From: Roseisolibacter agri
GTDB taxonomy: Bacteria; Gemmatimonadota; Gemmatimonadetes; Gemmatimonadales; Gemmatimonadaceae
Reading direction: 5' to 3'
NCBI RefSeq assembly: GCF_030159095.1
Contig: NZ_BRXS01000006.1
Location: forward strand, 434,001-498,000
Length of the DNA stretch: 64,000 bases
Shown: piece by piece, positions 10,373-17,721 of the stretch
Numbering within the stretch: the stretch's first letter is position 1
Layout: the number at the start of each line of letters is the position of its first letter
Position numbers and translations under genes: made by a program
Notes under the pieces: model-generated
Databases searched by the model: none
What the model was told of the DNA's origin: nothing
What the model saw: the letters and a program-made list of their open reading frames with translations, nothing else

Positions 10373-10930
10373 TCAGTGCGAGCGGCCCAGCGTCGAGGGA
10401 CGCGCGTCCTCCGGCAGGTCCACCGACCCGAAGGCCTGGCGGAGCGCCGCGTTGGCCTCGTCGAGGTAGCGCGCGAGCAGCTCGCCCGCCGGCTGCAGCC
10501 CGGCGCCCCGCGCCGCGCGCACCGACCCAGCGAACACCAGCAGCACGCGTCCCAGCCGGGTGCCCGGCGTCTCGCGCGACCGCTGCTGCAGTGCGTCCCG
10601 GTAAGCCGTCAGCCGGTCGTTGAACTGCCGCTCGGCCAGCGCGGCGGCGCTCACGGCGACGGCGGGGTCCGAGAGCATGGCCTCGGACACGGCGTGGGCC
10701 ACGAGCGAGCCCGTCCGGTCGTCGAGCGCGTCGCGCTGCGCGGCCAGGAGGCCGAGCGCGCGGCGGGCGTAGCGCAGCTCCCAGCGCGCGTGGTCCAGAT
10801 CGCCGCCAGTCGCGGTGGTCGCGAGCCAGGCGACGTCGGACTCCGCGGGATCCGCCCAGATGGCGCGGACGTAGCCGGCCGCCTTCTGCCGGCCCTCGCG
10901 CGCCGCGCCGCCACCGAAGAGCGACGGCAT
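10373..10930 (-). CDS. Conserved-looking hypothetical protein
   Basis: A 185-residue, mostly alpha-helical, Ala- and Arg-rich protein with no signal peptide and no motif I recognise. It starts MPSLFGGGAAREGRQKAAGY and has regularly spaced hydrophobic residues in RWELRYARRALGLLAAQRDAL, suggesting a helical bundle. It follows the Rrf2 regulator by seven bases on the same strand, so a shared transcript is likely. It could be a lineage-specific partner or target of that regulator. No function is assigned. Confidence 0.7.
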   Translation of the reverse strand: MPSLFGGGAAREGRQKAAGYVRAIWADPAESDVAWLATTATGGDLDHARWELRYARRALGLLAAQRDALDDRTGSLVAHAVSEAMLSDPAVAVSAAALAERQFNDRLTAYRDALQQRSRETPGTRLGRVLLVFAGSVRAARGAGLQPAGELLARYLDEANAALRQAFGSVDLPEDARPSTLGRSH

Positions 10931-10937
10931 GCGGTCC

Positions 10938-11474
10938 TCAGTCCTGGAGGATGGGGAGGCGGCGGTCGACGGCGACCGCCGTCGTGCGACGCCGGCGCTC
11001 GTGCGCCGCGGCCAGCTGCGTCGGCGCCTTGGGGCCGAGCCCCACGCGCGCCCGCACCACCATCTCGTCGTGCATCAGGTCCGACAGCCGGACGCTGTCC
11101 AGCACGTCGTCGATCCGCTTCTGCAGCATCATCCACACGGGGCGGATGGAGCAGCTGTGCGCGGCCGAGCAGCGCTCCTCCCCGACCGGATGCGTGGCGC
11201 AGTGCAGCTCGAAGGTCTCGAGCTCGGACGCCGCGATCACCTCGCGCACCGTGATCTCCTCGGCCGGGCGCGCGAGCGTATAGCCGCCGCGCGCGCCGCG
11301 GGCCGAACGGATGATCTCCGCGCGGCGCAGCCGCAGGAGGATCTGCTCGACGTAGTCCGTCGGCAGGTTCTCCTTCGTCGCGACGTCGCGGCCCGTGACG
11401 GGACCCTCGCTCGCGCGGCGGGCCAGGTGGAGGGCGCAGATCAGGCCGTATTCGGCCCAGGTGGTGATACGCAC
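10938..11474 (-). CDS. Rrf2-family transcriptional regulator with likely Fe-S cysteines
   Basis: A predicted DNA-binding sensor of iron-sulfur, nitric oxide or redox status. The 178-residue protein has the Rrf2 winged helix at the N-terminus (MRITTWAEYGLICALHLA, then the recognition region LPTDYVEQILLRLRRAEI and the wing RGARGGYTLARP). Cysteines at about 92, 102 and 108 (HCATHPVGEERC, then SAAHSC) are placed like the cluster ligands of IscR and NsrR, though the first spacing is longer (nine residues between). An Arg-rich tail follows. The start is a GTG. The target is unknown; the lyase upstream and the gene at 10373 are neighbours. Confidence 0.88.
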   Translation of the reverse strand: MRITTWAEYGLICALHLARRASEGPVTGRDVATKENLPTDYVEQILLRLRRAEIIRSARGARGGYTLARPAEEITVREVIAASELETFELHCATHPVGEERCSAAHSCSIRPVWMMLQKRIDDVLDSVRLSDLMHDEMVVRARVGLGPKAPTQLAAAHERRRRTTAVAVDRRLPILQD

Positions 11475-11509
11475 AATCGGAAGCTACCTCAAACCCATTC
11501 GGCGCTCAA

Positions 11510-11568
11510 CGCTCGGCGCTCGGCGCTCGGCCAGTCGAACACCCTGGCCGAGCGCCGAGCGCCGAGCG
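11510..11568. repeat. Modular hairpin of CGGCGCT units (terminator-like)
   Basis: A perfect 25-bp inverted repeat (11510-11534 with 11544-11568) has a nine-base loop. Each arm is built of repeating seven-base units (CGGCGCT on one arm, AGCGCCG on the other). It lies in the 125-base gap between the aspartase-like gene and the Rrf2 gene, where it probably ends the upstream transcript. It resembles the hairpin at 40600-40656 in design. Confidence 0.85.
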
Positions 11569-11599
11569 CCGAAGGGGCGCGAGTCCGCGTTCGCTCCCG

Positions 11600-13027
11600 T
11601 CAGCCGCCCGCGACCATCGCGTGCGCGCCGCCCGGCACGCCGATCTCGGTCATCTTCCGCAGGTCGAGCACCTCGTCGATCTGCTCGGCCGGCAGGAGCT
11701 GGTCGCGCTTGACCATGTCGCGGATCAGCACCCCCTCCTTCACCGACTGCTTGCTCAGCTCCGCGGCCTTCGCGTAGCCGATGTGCGGCATGAGCGCGGT
11801 CGCGAGGGCGGCCGAGCGCTCCACCCAGTACGCGAGCATCGGCTCGTTGGCCTCGATGCCCTTCACGCACTTCTCCGTCAGCACGGTCGCCGTGCTGGTG
11901 AGGATCTGCATCGAGAGCAGGATGTTGTGCGCGATGACGGGCATCATGACGTTCAGCTCGAGCTGCCCGTGCTCGCTGGCGATGGCCACCGTGGTGTCGC
12001 ATCCCATGACCTGGAAGCACACCTGGTTGACCATCTCCGGGATCGACGGGTTGATCTTGCCCGGCATGATCGAGCTGCCCGGCTGCACGGCCGGCAGCTT
12101 GATCTCGTCGATGCCCGTGCGCGGGCCCATCACCATGAGGCGCAGGTCGCTGGCGATCTTCGAGAGGTCGATCGCGAGGCCGCGCAGCGTCGCGCTGAAC
12201 GCCGCCGCGTCGCCCATGCTCTGCATCAGCTGGATGCGGTCCTCGCCGACGCGCAGCTCGAGACCCGTGATGGCCTTGAGGTGCTTGTTCATCAGCTCGG
12301 GATACTCCTTCTCCACCGTCACGCCGGTGCCGACGGCCGAGCCGCCGATGCCGAGGTCGCGCAGGTAGTCCGCCGCCTCCTTCACGCGGCGCGTCGCGCG
12401 GTCCATCGAGCGCGCATAGGCCGCGAACTCCTGGCCGAGGCGGATGGGCATCGCGTCCTGCAGGTGCGTGCGGCCCGCCTTCACGATGTGGTCGAACTCG
12501 CGCCCCTTGTCGGCCAGCGCGTCGCGCAGCCCCTCGAACGCGGCGACCAGCGCCGGCAGCTGCGACAGCGCGCTGAGGCGGATGTTCGTCGGGATCGTGT
12601 CGTTGGTCGACTGCGCCATGTTGACGTGGTCGTTCGGGTGCACGGGCTTGTACTCGCCGCGCTTCCCGCCGAGGATCTCGTTGGCGCGGTTCGCCAGCAC
12701 CTCGTTCGCGTTCATGTTGTGCGACGTGCCCGCGCCGGCCTGGTACGGATCGACGACGAAGTGCTCGTCGTGCTTGCGCGCCAGCACCTCGTCGGCCGCC
12801 TGCACGATCGCGTCGGCGACCTTCGCGTCCAGGCGCCCGGTCTCCTTGTGCGTCAGCGCCGCGGCCTTCTTGATCCACACCTGCGACTGCACGAACGGCC
12901 AGAGCGGCTTCAGGCCGCTGATCGGGAAGTTCTGGCGGGCGCGCAGCGTCTGCACGCCGTACAGGGCGTCGGCCGGGACCTCGAGGGGGCCGAGGGGATC
13001 CTTTTCGGTGCGGAAGGCGTCGGACAT
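11600..13027 (-). CDS. aspA: Aspartate ammonia-lyase / class II fumarase family enzyme
   Basis: A 475-residue homotetrameric lyase of the aspartase/fumarase superfamily. The signature GSSIMPGKINP with the catalytic serine loop is present, as are YQAGAGTSHNMNANEV and AQSTNDTIPT. I favour aspartase (L-aspartate to fumarate plus ammonia) because the N-terminus reads LYGVQTLRARQNFPISG and the region after the signature reads NQVCFQVMGCDTTV, both AspA-like. Typical FumC has WGAQTQRS and a shorter sequence there. Fumarase activity cannot be excluded from sequence alone. The start is ATG 13027. Confidence 0.8.
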   Translation of the reverse strand: MSDAFRTEKDPLGPLEVPADALYGVQTLRARQNFPISGLKPLWPFVQSQVWIKKAAALTHKETGRLDAKVADAIVQAADEVLARKHDEHFVVDPYQAGAGTSHNMNANEVLANRANEILGGKRGEYKPVHPNDHVNMAQSTNDTIPTNIRLSALSQLPALVAAFEGLRDALADKGREFDHIVKAGRTHLQDAMPIRLGQEFAAYARSMDRATRRVKEAADYLRDLGIGGSAVGTGVTVEKEYPELMNKHLKAITGLELRVGEDRIQLMQSMGDAAAFSATLRGLAIDLSKIASDLRLMVMGPRTGIDEIKLPAVQPGSSIMPGKINPSIPEMVNQVCFQVMGCDTTVAIASEHGQLELNVMMPVIAHNILLSMQILTSTATVLTEKCVKGIEANEPMLAYWVERSAALATALMPHIGYAKAAELSKQSVKEGVLIRDMVKRDQLLPAEQIDEVLDLRKMTEIGVPGGAHAMVAGG

Positions 13028-13098
13028 GAGAGCAGTCGTGAAGGTCGACGGAGGCGTGCGGAAGGTGCGGACGATCGATGGTGCGGTCAGCGGATCGA

Positions 13099-13602
13099 TC
13101 AGCGCTCGCGCGTCGCGGCGACCGCGGTGAGCACGAGCGCGGCGCCGGCGGCCAGCAGGCCGGCGCCCATGAAGGCGACCGAGATCCCGTGCAGGCGCCC
13201 GAACTGCGCGCGCCGCGGGTCGGTCGTCGGCAGCGCCTCGATGGAGGGACCCATCTCGGCGCGCAGGCGCTGGATGCGCGGCGCGATGCCGAACTGCGCG
13301 ACGCCGCAGGCGAGCGCGGTGAGCAGCGGCAGCACGAGGCGCGTGCGCGCGAACGCGGGGGCGACGTGCCAGCCGAGCACCGCCGCGCCCAGCCCGACGG
13401 CGAGGCCGGTGAGGAAGATGACCGGCAGCACCCGGCCCACCAGCGCGCCGGCGAGCGCGCGCGTGGGCAGCACGCTGAACGCCGCCGGCGCGACGACCGC
13501 CGCGACGAGCGCCGCGGCGCCGATCCACGCCGCGAGCAGCGCGGCCGCGGCGAGCAGACGCCCCGGCATCGCGAGGCCGACGGGGCTCATGGTCGCGCTC
13601 AT
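13099..13602 (-). CDS. DUF4149-type integral membrane protein
   Basis: A 167-residue protein with four predicted membrane helices, roughly residues 12-38, 50-75, 85-105 and 140-162. The pattern AAFSVLPTRALAGALVGRVL followed by a second helix and a conserved NxxxxR-like polar segment (RIQRLRAEMG, then RAQFGRLHGIS) matches the DUF4149/TMEM205-like family, whose function is unknown. ATG 13602 overlaps the stop of the MBL hydrolase gene by four bases, so the two are coupled. MSATMSP offers a second ATG four codons in. Confidence 0.8.
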   Translation of the reverse strand: MSATMSPVGLAMPGRLLAAAALLAAWIGAAALVAAVVAPAAFSVLPTRALAGALVGRVLPVIFLTGLAVGLGAAVLGWHVAPAFARTRLVLPLLTALACGVAQFGIAPRIQRLRAEMGPSIEALPTTDPRRAQFGRLHGISVAFMGAGLLAAGAALVLTAVAATRER

Positions 13603-14267
13603 CCGCCGAGCACCCGCGCGCCGCCGTTCAGGAACGGGTTCTCGGCGCGCTCGCGCCCGATCGTGGTCGACGGGCCGTGGCCCGGGTGCACGACCGTCTC
13701 GGCCGGCAGTGCGGCGATGCGCGCGAGCGAGCGCGTGAGCGCGGCCGGCTCGGAGAGCGGCAGGTCCGTGCGGCCGACGGAGCCGTAGAACAGGCAGTCG
13801 CCCGCGAGCGCGACGCCGTGGCCGTGGATCACGACGTGGCCGGGCGCGTGCCCCGGCGCGTGCATGACGTCGAACGTGAGCGCGCCGAGCGTGAGCTGCT
13901 GCCCCTCCGCGAACTCCGCGGTCGGCGCGGGCTGCGGCTCCATGTACAGGCCGTACATCTGCGCGGCGCGCGGCGCGTAGTCGAACACCGGCCGGTCGAG
14001 CGGATGCAGGTGCACCGGCACGTCCCACGCGCGCACGACGTCGGCGATCGCGCCGATGTGGTCGAGGTGGGCGTGCGTCAGCCAGATCGCCTCGAGCTGC
14101 ACGTTCGCGGCGCGGATCCAGTCCACGAGGCGCGCGCCCTCCGCACCGGGATCGACGACGGCGGCCACGCGCGTCTGCGGATCGACCACCAGGTAGCAGT
14201 TCTCCTGGAAGGCCCCGACGGTCTGCACCAGCACCTCGGGCGCGAGCGCCGTCGCCGTCGCGCTCAC
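13599..14267 (-). CDS. MBL-fold metallohydrolase, glyoxalase II-like
   Basis: A 222-residue metallo-beta-lactamase-fold hydrolase. The metal ligands are in THAHLDHIG (HxHxDH), the His of HAPGHAPGH, the Asp of LAGDCLF and the final His of VVHPGHGP. This is the short GloB-like or YcbL type, acting on thioesters such as S-lactoylglutathione or bacillithiol analogues; the substrate is not predictable. GTG 14267 overlaps the trxB stop. Its pairing with a thioredoxin-reductase-like gene suggests a thiol-related role (inference). Confidence 0.85.
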   Translation of the reverse strand: MSATATALAPEVLVQTVGAFQENCYLVVDPQTRVAAVVDPGAEGARLVDWIRAANVQLEAIWLTHAHLDHIGAIADVVRAWDVPVHLHPLDRPVFDYAPRAAQMYGLYMEPQPAPTAEFAEGQQLTLGALTFDVMHAPGHAPGHVVIHGHGVALAGDCLFYGSVGRTDLPLSEPAALTRSLARIAALPAETVVHPGHGPSTTIGRERAENPFLNGGARVLGG

Positions 14268-15370
14268 GACCGCGCCTCGACGCCGGCCGCGCCGTTCACG
14301 GCCGCGAGCGACGCGTTGATCTGCGCGACTCCGACCTGCGGTGCGTCGTCCTCCGCGCAGACGACCGTCTCCGCCGTCTCCAGCACGGGCGATTCGCCGA
14401 TGCCGTGGTGCGCGAGCCACCGCTCGGCCTCGAGCGCGGCCATGCAGCCCGTGCCAGCGGAGGTGATCGCCTGCCGGTAGTAGTCGTCGATGACGTCGCC
14501 CGCGGCGAACACGCCGGGCACCGTCGTCGCGGTGCGGCCCGGCGTCGTGACGACGTAGCCGTGCGGCGTCGTCTCCAGCTGGCCCTTGAGGAAGCCCGTG
14601 TTCGGCTCGTGGCCGATGGCGACGAACAGCCCGCCGACCTCGAGGTCGCGCTCCGCGCCGTTCACGGTGTCCTTCAGCCGCACGCCCGTGATCACGTCGG
14701 CGCCGAGCACGTCGACCACCTGCGTGTTCCAGAGGACGCGGATCTTCGGATGCGCGAGCACGCGGCTGGCCATCGCCTTCGACGCGCGGAAGCTGTCGCG
14801 GCGGTGGATGACGAGCACCTCGGAGGCGAACTTCGTGAGGTACATCGCCTCCTCCATCGCCGTATCGCCGCCGCCGACGACCGCGAGGACCTTGTTGCGG
14901 AAGTGGGGCAGCGCGCCATCGCACACCGCGCACGCGGACACGCCGCCGCCGATCTGCGCGAGGCGCAGCTCGTTCTCGAGGCCGATCCACTTCGCCTTCG
15001 CGCCCGTCGCGACGATGACGGTGTGCGCCGTGATCGGCTCCGAGTAGTTGGGCTTGAGGCGGAACGGGCGCGCCGAGAGGTCGGCCTCGACGATCAGCTC
15101 CGACACGACGCGCACGCCGTAGCGCAGCGCCTGCTCCTTCATCCGGTCCATCAGCGCGGGGCCGCTGACCGGCTCCGGGAAGCCCGGGAAGTTCTCGATA
15201 TCGGTGGTCAGCATCAGCTGCCCGCCCGGGAGGTCGATGCCGACCGGCTCGCCCTCGAACAGCACCGGGTTCAGGTTGGCGCGGCCCGCGTAGATCGCCG
15301 CCGTCCAGGCGGCGGGGCCGGAGCCGATGATCACCAGCTCGTGCGTCGTCGAGTCGTCAGTCGTGGCCAC
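14264..15370 (-). CDS. trxB: Thioredoxin-disulfide reductase with C-terminal extension
   Basis: A flavoenzyme that passes electrons from NADPH to thioredoxin. It has an FAD-binding GSGPAAWTAAIYAGRA at the start, the redox-active CAVC in the NADPH half (SACAVCDGALP), the NADPH motif GGGDTAMEEA and the late FAD motif FAAGDVIDDYYRQA. At 368 residues it is about 45 longer than E. coli TrxB. The extra C-terminal segment (from about ESPVLETAETV) looks low in structure and ends ARS. The start is GTG at 15370; a later start would damage the FAD motif. It is coupled to the MBL gene. Confidence 0.93.
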   Translation of the reverse strand: MATTDDSTTHELVIIGSGPAAWTAAIYAGRANLNPVLFEGEPVGIDLPGGQLMLTTDIENFPGFPEPVSGPALMDRMKEQALRYGVRVVSELIVEADLSARPFRLKPNYSEPITAHTVIVATGAKAKWIGLENELRLAQIGGGVSACAVCDGALPHFRNKVLAVVGGGDTAMEEAMYLTKFASEVLVIHRRDSFRASKAMASRVLAHPKIRVLWNTQVVDVLGADVITGVRLKDTVNGAERDLEVGGLFVAIGHEPNTGFLKGQLETTPHGYVVTTPGRTATTVPGVFAAGDVIDDYYRQAITSAGTGCMAALEAERWLAHHGIGESPVLETAETVVCAEDDAPQVGVAQINASLAAVNGAAGVEARS

Positions 15371-15490
15371 GTGCGCCTCAGTCGGTGTCGGCGGGCGCTC
15401 CCGGCCGGGCGCGTCCCGACCCGAAATGTCGCCAATCGGCCCGGCCGGCGGCAGCGGCCGGCGTCGCAGCGGCCGGCGCCGGCCCGCCGC

Positions 15491-16222
15491 TCACTTCCGG
15501 ACGTGGCGCCCGCCGTCGACGACGAGGACCTCGCCGGTCACGAAGTCCGACTCCAGCAGGTAGAGCACGGCCTGCACGACGTCGTCGGGCGTGCCGATGC
15601 GCTGCAGCGGCGTCGTCCGGCGCAGCCGGTCGGCCGACGCCTCGTCCCAGCCGGTGGGCAGCAGCACCACGCCCGGCGCGACGGCGTTCACGCGCACGTG
15701 CGGCGCGAGCGCGTGCGCCAGGGCGCGCGTCATCTGCACGACGCCCGCCTTGCTGATGCCGTGCGGGACGTAGCCCGTCCACGTCTCGAAGGCCGCGAGG
15801 TCGGCCATGTTCACGATCGCCCCGCCGCGCTCGCCCATCGCGCGCGCAGCGGCCTGCGCGGCGAAGAAGGGCGCGCGCAGGTTGATCGCGAACATGGCGT
15901 CCCACTGCGCCTCCGTCACCTCGCCGACGGGCGTGCGCTCCATGACGGCGGCCGAGTTGACGAGGACGTCGAGCCCTCCGAAGGCGCCCACCGCGTCGCC
16001 GACGACGCGCGCGGGAACACCGGCTTCAGCGAGGTCCCCCGCGACGATCGCGGCCTCGCCGCCCGCGTCCCGCACCAGTCGCGCGGTCTCCTCGGCCTCG
16101 GCCGGCGACGAGCGGTAGTGCACGACGACGCGCATTCCGCGCGCGCCCAGCCCCACGGCGATCGCGCGGCCGACGCGATGTCCCGCGCCCGTCACCAGCG
16201 CGATGCGGCCGCGGAGCTCCAT
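15491..16222 (-). CDS. SDR-family protein with altered catalytic residues
   Basis: A 243-residue short-chain dehydrogenase/reductase fold. The cofactor loop TGAGHRVGRAIA and the NSAAV segment (NNAG equivalent) are clear, and HYRSSPAEAEE suggests NADPH preference. The active site is odd. Where the family has Ser then YxxxK, this protein has NMADLAAF and YVPHGISKAG, so the residue four before the Lys is His rather than Tyr. It may have a different mechanism, use the nearby Tyr, or bind without catalysis. Pteridine-reductase-like proteins are the closest style. It ends about 120 bases before trxB. Confidence 0.85.
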   Translation of the reverse strand: MELRGRIALVTGAGHRVGRAIAVGLGARGMRVVVHYRSSPAEAEETARLVRDAGGEAAIVAGDLAEAGVPARVVGDAVGAFGGLDVLVNSAAVMERTPVGEVTEAQWDAMFAINLRAPFFAAQAAARAMGERGGAIVNMADLAAFETWTGYVPHGISKAGVVQMTRALAHALAPHVRVNAVAPGVVLLPTGWDEASADRLRRTTPLQRIGTPDDVVQAVLYLLESDFVTGEVLVVDGGRHVRK

Positions 16223-16226
16223 CGTG

Positions 16227-17108
16227 CTATGCCCGTGCCGCGTCCGCGCCCGCGCGGCGGCGCGCCGCGACCCGCGCGTCCTGCCGCTCCAGCACCTCGA
16301 TCGGGACCTGCATGATGCCGAGCTGCCGCGGATGGTCCGGGATGCCGTGCCAGTCGGAGCCGCCGCTCGTCACGAGCCCGAAGAAGTCGGCGAGCGCCTG
16401 CAGGCGCGCGCGGTCCTCGGCGTTGTGCACGGGGTGCTGCACCTCCAGCCCGTCGAGCCCCGCGGCGACGAGCGGCTCGACGCGGTCGCGCTTCCCCTCC
16501 CCCTTGGGATGCGCCCACACGGCGATGCCGCCGGCGGCGTGCGCGAGCGCGATCGCGTCCTTGGCGTCGAGGCGCGGCTTGTCGACGTACGCCGGCCGGC
16601 CGTCGCCGAGGAAGCGGTCGAACGCCTCGCGGATGTCCCTCGCGGCGCCCGCGGCGACGACCGCGCGCGCGACGTGCGGGCGCCCCACCGCGCCGCCCGC
16701 GGACTCGCGCAGCACGTCGTCCATCGTCACCGACACGCCGTGCACGCCCAGCAGCTGCACCATCCGCTCGGCGCGGGCGACGCGGTCGTCGCGGAAGCGC
16801 GCGAGCTCCGTGGCGATGACGTCGACGTTGTCGAGGTGCAGCGCCAGCAGGTGGATCTCGTTCTCACCGAGGTGCGCGCTCAGCTCGCAGCCGGCCACCA
16901 CGCGAAGGCCGAGTCGCGCCCCCGCCGCCTGCGCCTCGGGGACGCCGGCAACGGTGTCGTGGTCGGTGAGCGCGAGCGCCGCCAGGTTCGCGGCGCGCGC
17001 CGCCTCCACCACCGCCGCTGGCGCGAGGTGGCCGTCGGACGCGGTGGAGTGCGCGTGCAGGTCGACGAACGGCCCAGCGGCGCTCGGAGGCCCGGCGGGA
17101 GCGGTCAC
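16227..17108 (-). CDS. PHP-domain phosphoesterase
   Basis: A 293-residue metal-dependent phosphoesterase of the PHP family, like nucleoside 3',5'-bisphosphate phosphatases (YciV/RNase AM). Metal ligands are seen in FVDLHAHSTASDG (HxH...SDG), ALALTDHDTVAG (DHD), the Glu of GCELSA, the His of VWAHPKG and the C-terminal GGSDWHG. An insertion between 90 and 190 is usual for the family. GTG 17108 overlaps the upstream small gene by four bases, and the stop lies four bases before the SDR start. It probably acts on a nucleotide or RNA end. Confidence 0.88.
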   Translation of the reverse strand: MTAPAGPPSAAGPFVDLHAHSTASDGHLAPAAVVEAARAANLAALALTDHDTVAGVPEAQAAGARLGLRVVAGCELSAHLGENEIHLLALHLDNVDVIATELARFRDDRVARAERMVQLLGVHGVSVTMDDVLRESAGGAVGRPHVARAVVAAGAARDIREAFDRFLGDGRPAYVDKPRLDAKDAIALAHAAGGIAVWAHPKGEGKRDRVEPLVAAGLDGLEVQHPVHNAEDRARLQALADFFGLVTSGGSDWHGIPDHPRQLGIMQVPIEVLERQDARVAARRRAGADAARA

Positions 17109-17395
17109 GCGCCGGCGCCGGGCAGCGTGCTGGTACGGTAGCCCGCCTCCGGCGACGTCTCGCTCGGCTGCGACGCGCGCAGGAGCTCCAGCAGCTGGGC
17201 GTCGCTCATCTCGGCGAGCGAACGCTCGCGCGAGCGCTCGCCGTGCGGCGAGTAGCGCGTCACGCGCACCTCGCGCTCGTCGCCCTCGCCGGCGACGAAG
17301 ATCAGCCCGAACTCGTCGAGGTTGTACTGCGTGACGAAGCCGGACGGGAAGACGCGCCAGGTGCGGCCGTCGGCGGTGATGCGGCGGGTCGGCAT
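17105..17395 (-). CDS. Small hypothetical protein
   Basis: A 96-residue soluble protein starting MPTRRITADGRTWRVFPSG. The first half looks like a small beta domain (WRVFPSGFVTQYNLDEFGLIF, EREVRVTRYSP). It is followed by a short helix (SDAQLLELLRASQ) and a disordered tail. I do not recognise the family. It is translationally coupled to the PHP gene and lies ten bases after the gene at 17406, which supports it being real. A regulatory or adaptor role is only a guess. Confidence 0.7.
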   Translation of the reverse strand: MPTRRITADGRTWRVFPSGFVTQYNLDEFGLIFVAGEGDEREVRVTRYSPHGERSRERSLAEMSDAQLLELLRASQPSETSPEAGYRTSTLPGAGA

Positions 17396-17405
17396 GGGTC
17401 GGAGA

Positions 17406-17705
17406 TCAGGAAGCGTGCGGGATGCCGAGGTAGCGCTGCCACTCGGCCGCCTCGGCGTCGGGCGCGGCGCGGAAGTCGAGCGACTCCGACAGCAGGGCGT
17501 CCTGCACCAGCGCCGTCTGCAGCGCCGACGCGTCGCCGGCCTCGATGAACTCGACGACGCGTGTCTCGTCGTCGTGCTGCTCGAACGCCCACAGGTGGTA
17601 CCCCACCGCGCGCGCGCTCGCCGTCCGTTCGGCGAGGCGCGCGCGGTAGGCGCCGCGCGCGTCCGCGTCGACCGTCAGGTGGCGGATGGCGAGGGCGCGC
17701 GGCAT
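17406..17705 (-). CDS. Small hypothetical protein, possible dimeric alpha/beta-barrel (ABM-like)
   Basis: A 99-residue protein reading as beta-alpha-beta: ALAIRHLTVDA, then a helix ending ARAVGYHLWAFEQ, then TRVVEFIEAG, and a closing helix. That order and the Trp/Phe in the middle strand resemble antibiotic-biosynthesis-monooxygenase-like small domains, but no catalytic residue is evident. It sits 16 bases after the E2 gene and ten before the next gene, so it is probably in the same transcript. Family assignment is weak. Confidence 0.68.
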   Translation of the reverse strand: MPRALAIRHLTVDADARGAYRARLAERTASARAVGYHLWAFEQHDDETRVVEFIEAGDASALQTALVQDALLSESLDFRAAPDAEAAEWQRYLGIPHAS

Positions 17706-17721
17706 GGCAGCTCCAGCGGGA

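Noticed and set aside
11600-13027. Naming the lyase fumC
   Set aside because: N-terminal and post-signature segments fit aspartase better. The superfamily is certain, but fumarase activity is only an alternative.
11600-13528. Longer 642-codon form of the aspartase-like gene
   Set aside because: The extra N-terminus is Arg/Ala-rich and overlaps the DUF4149 gene. ATG 13027 gives the family N-terminus.
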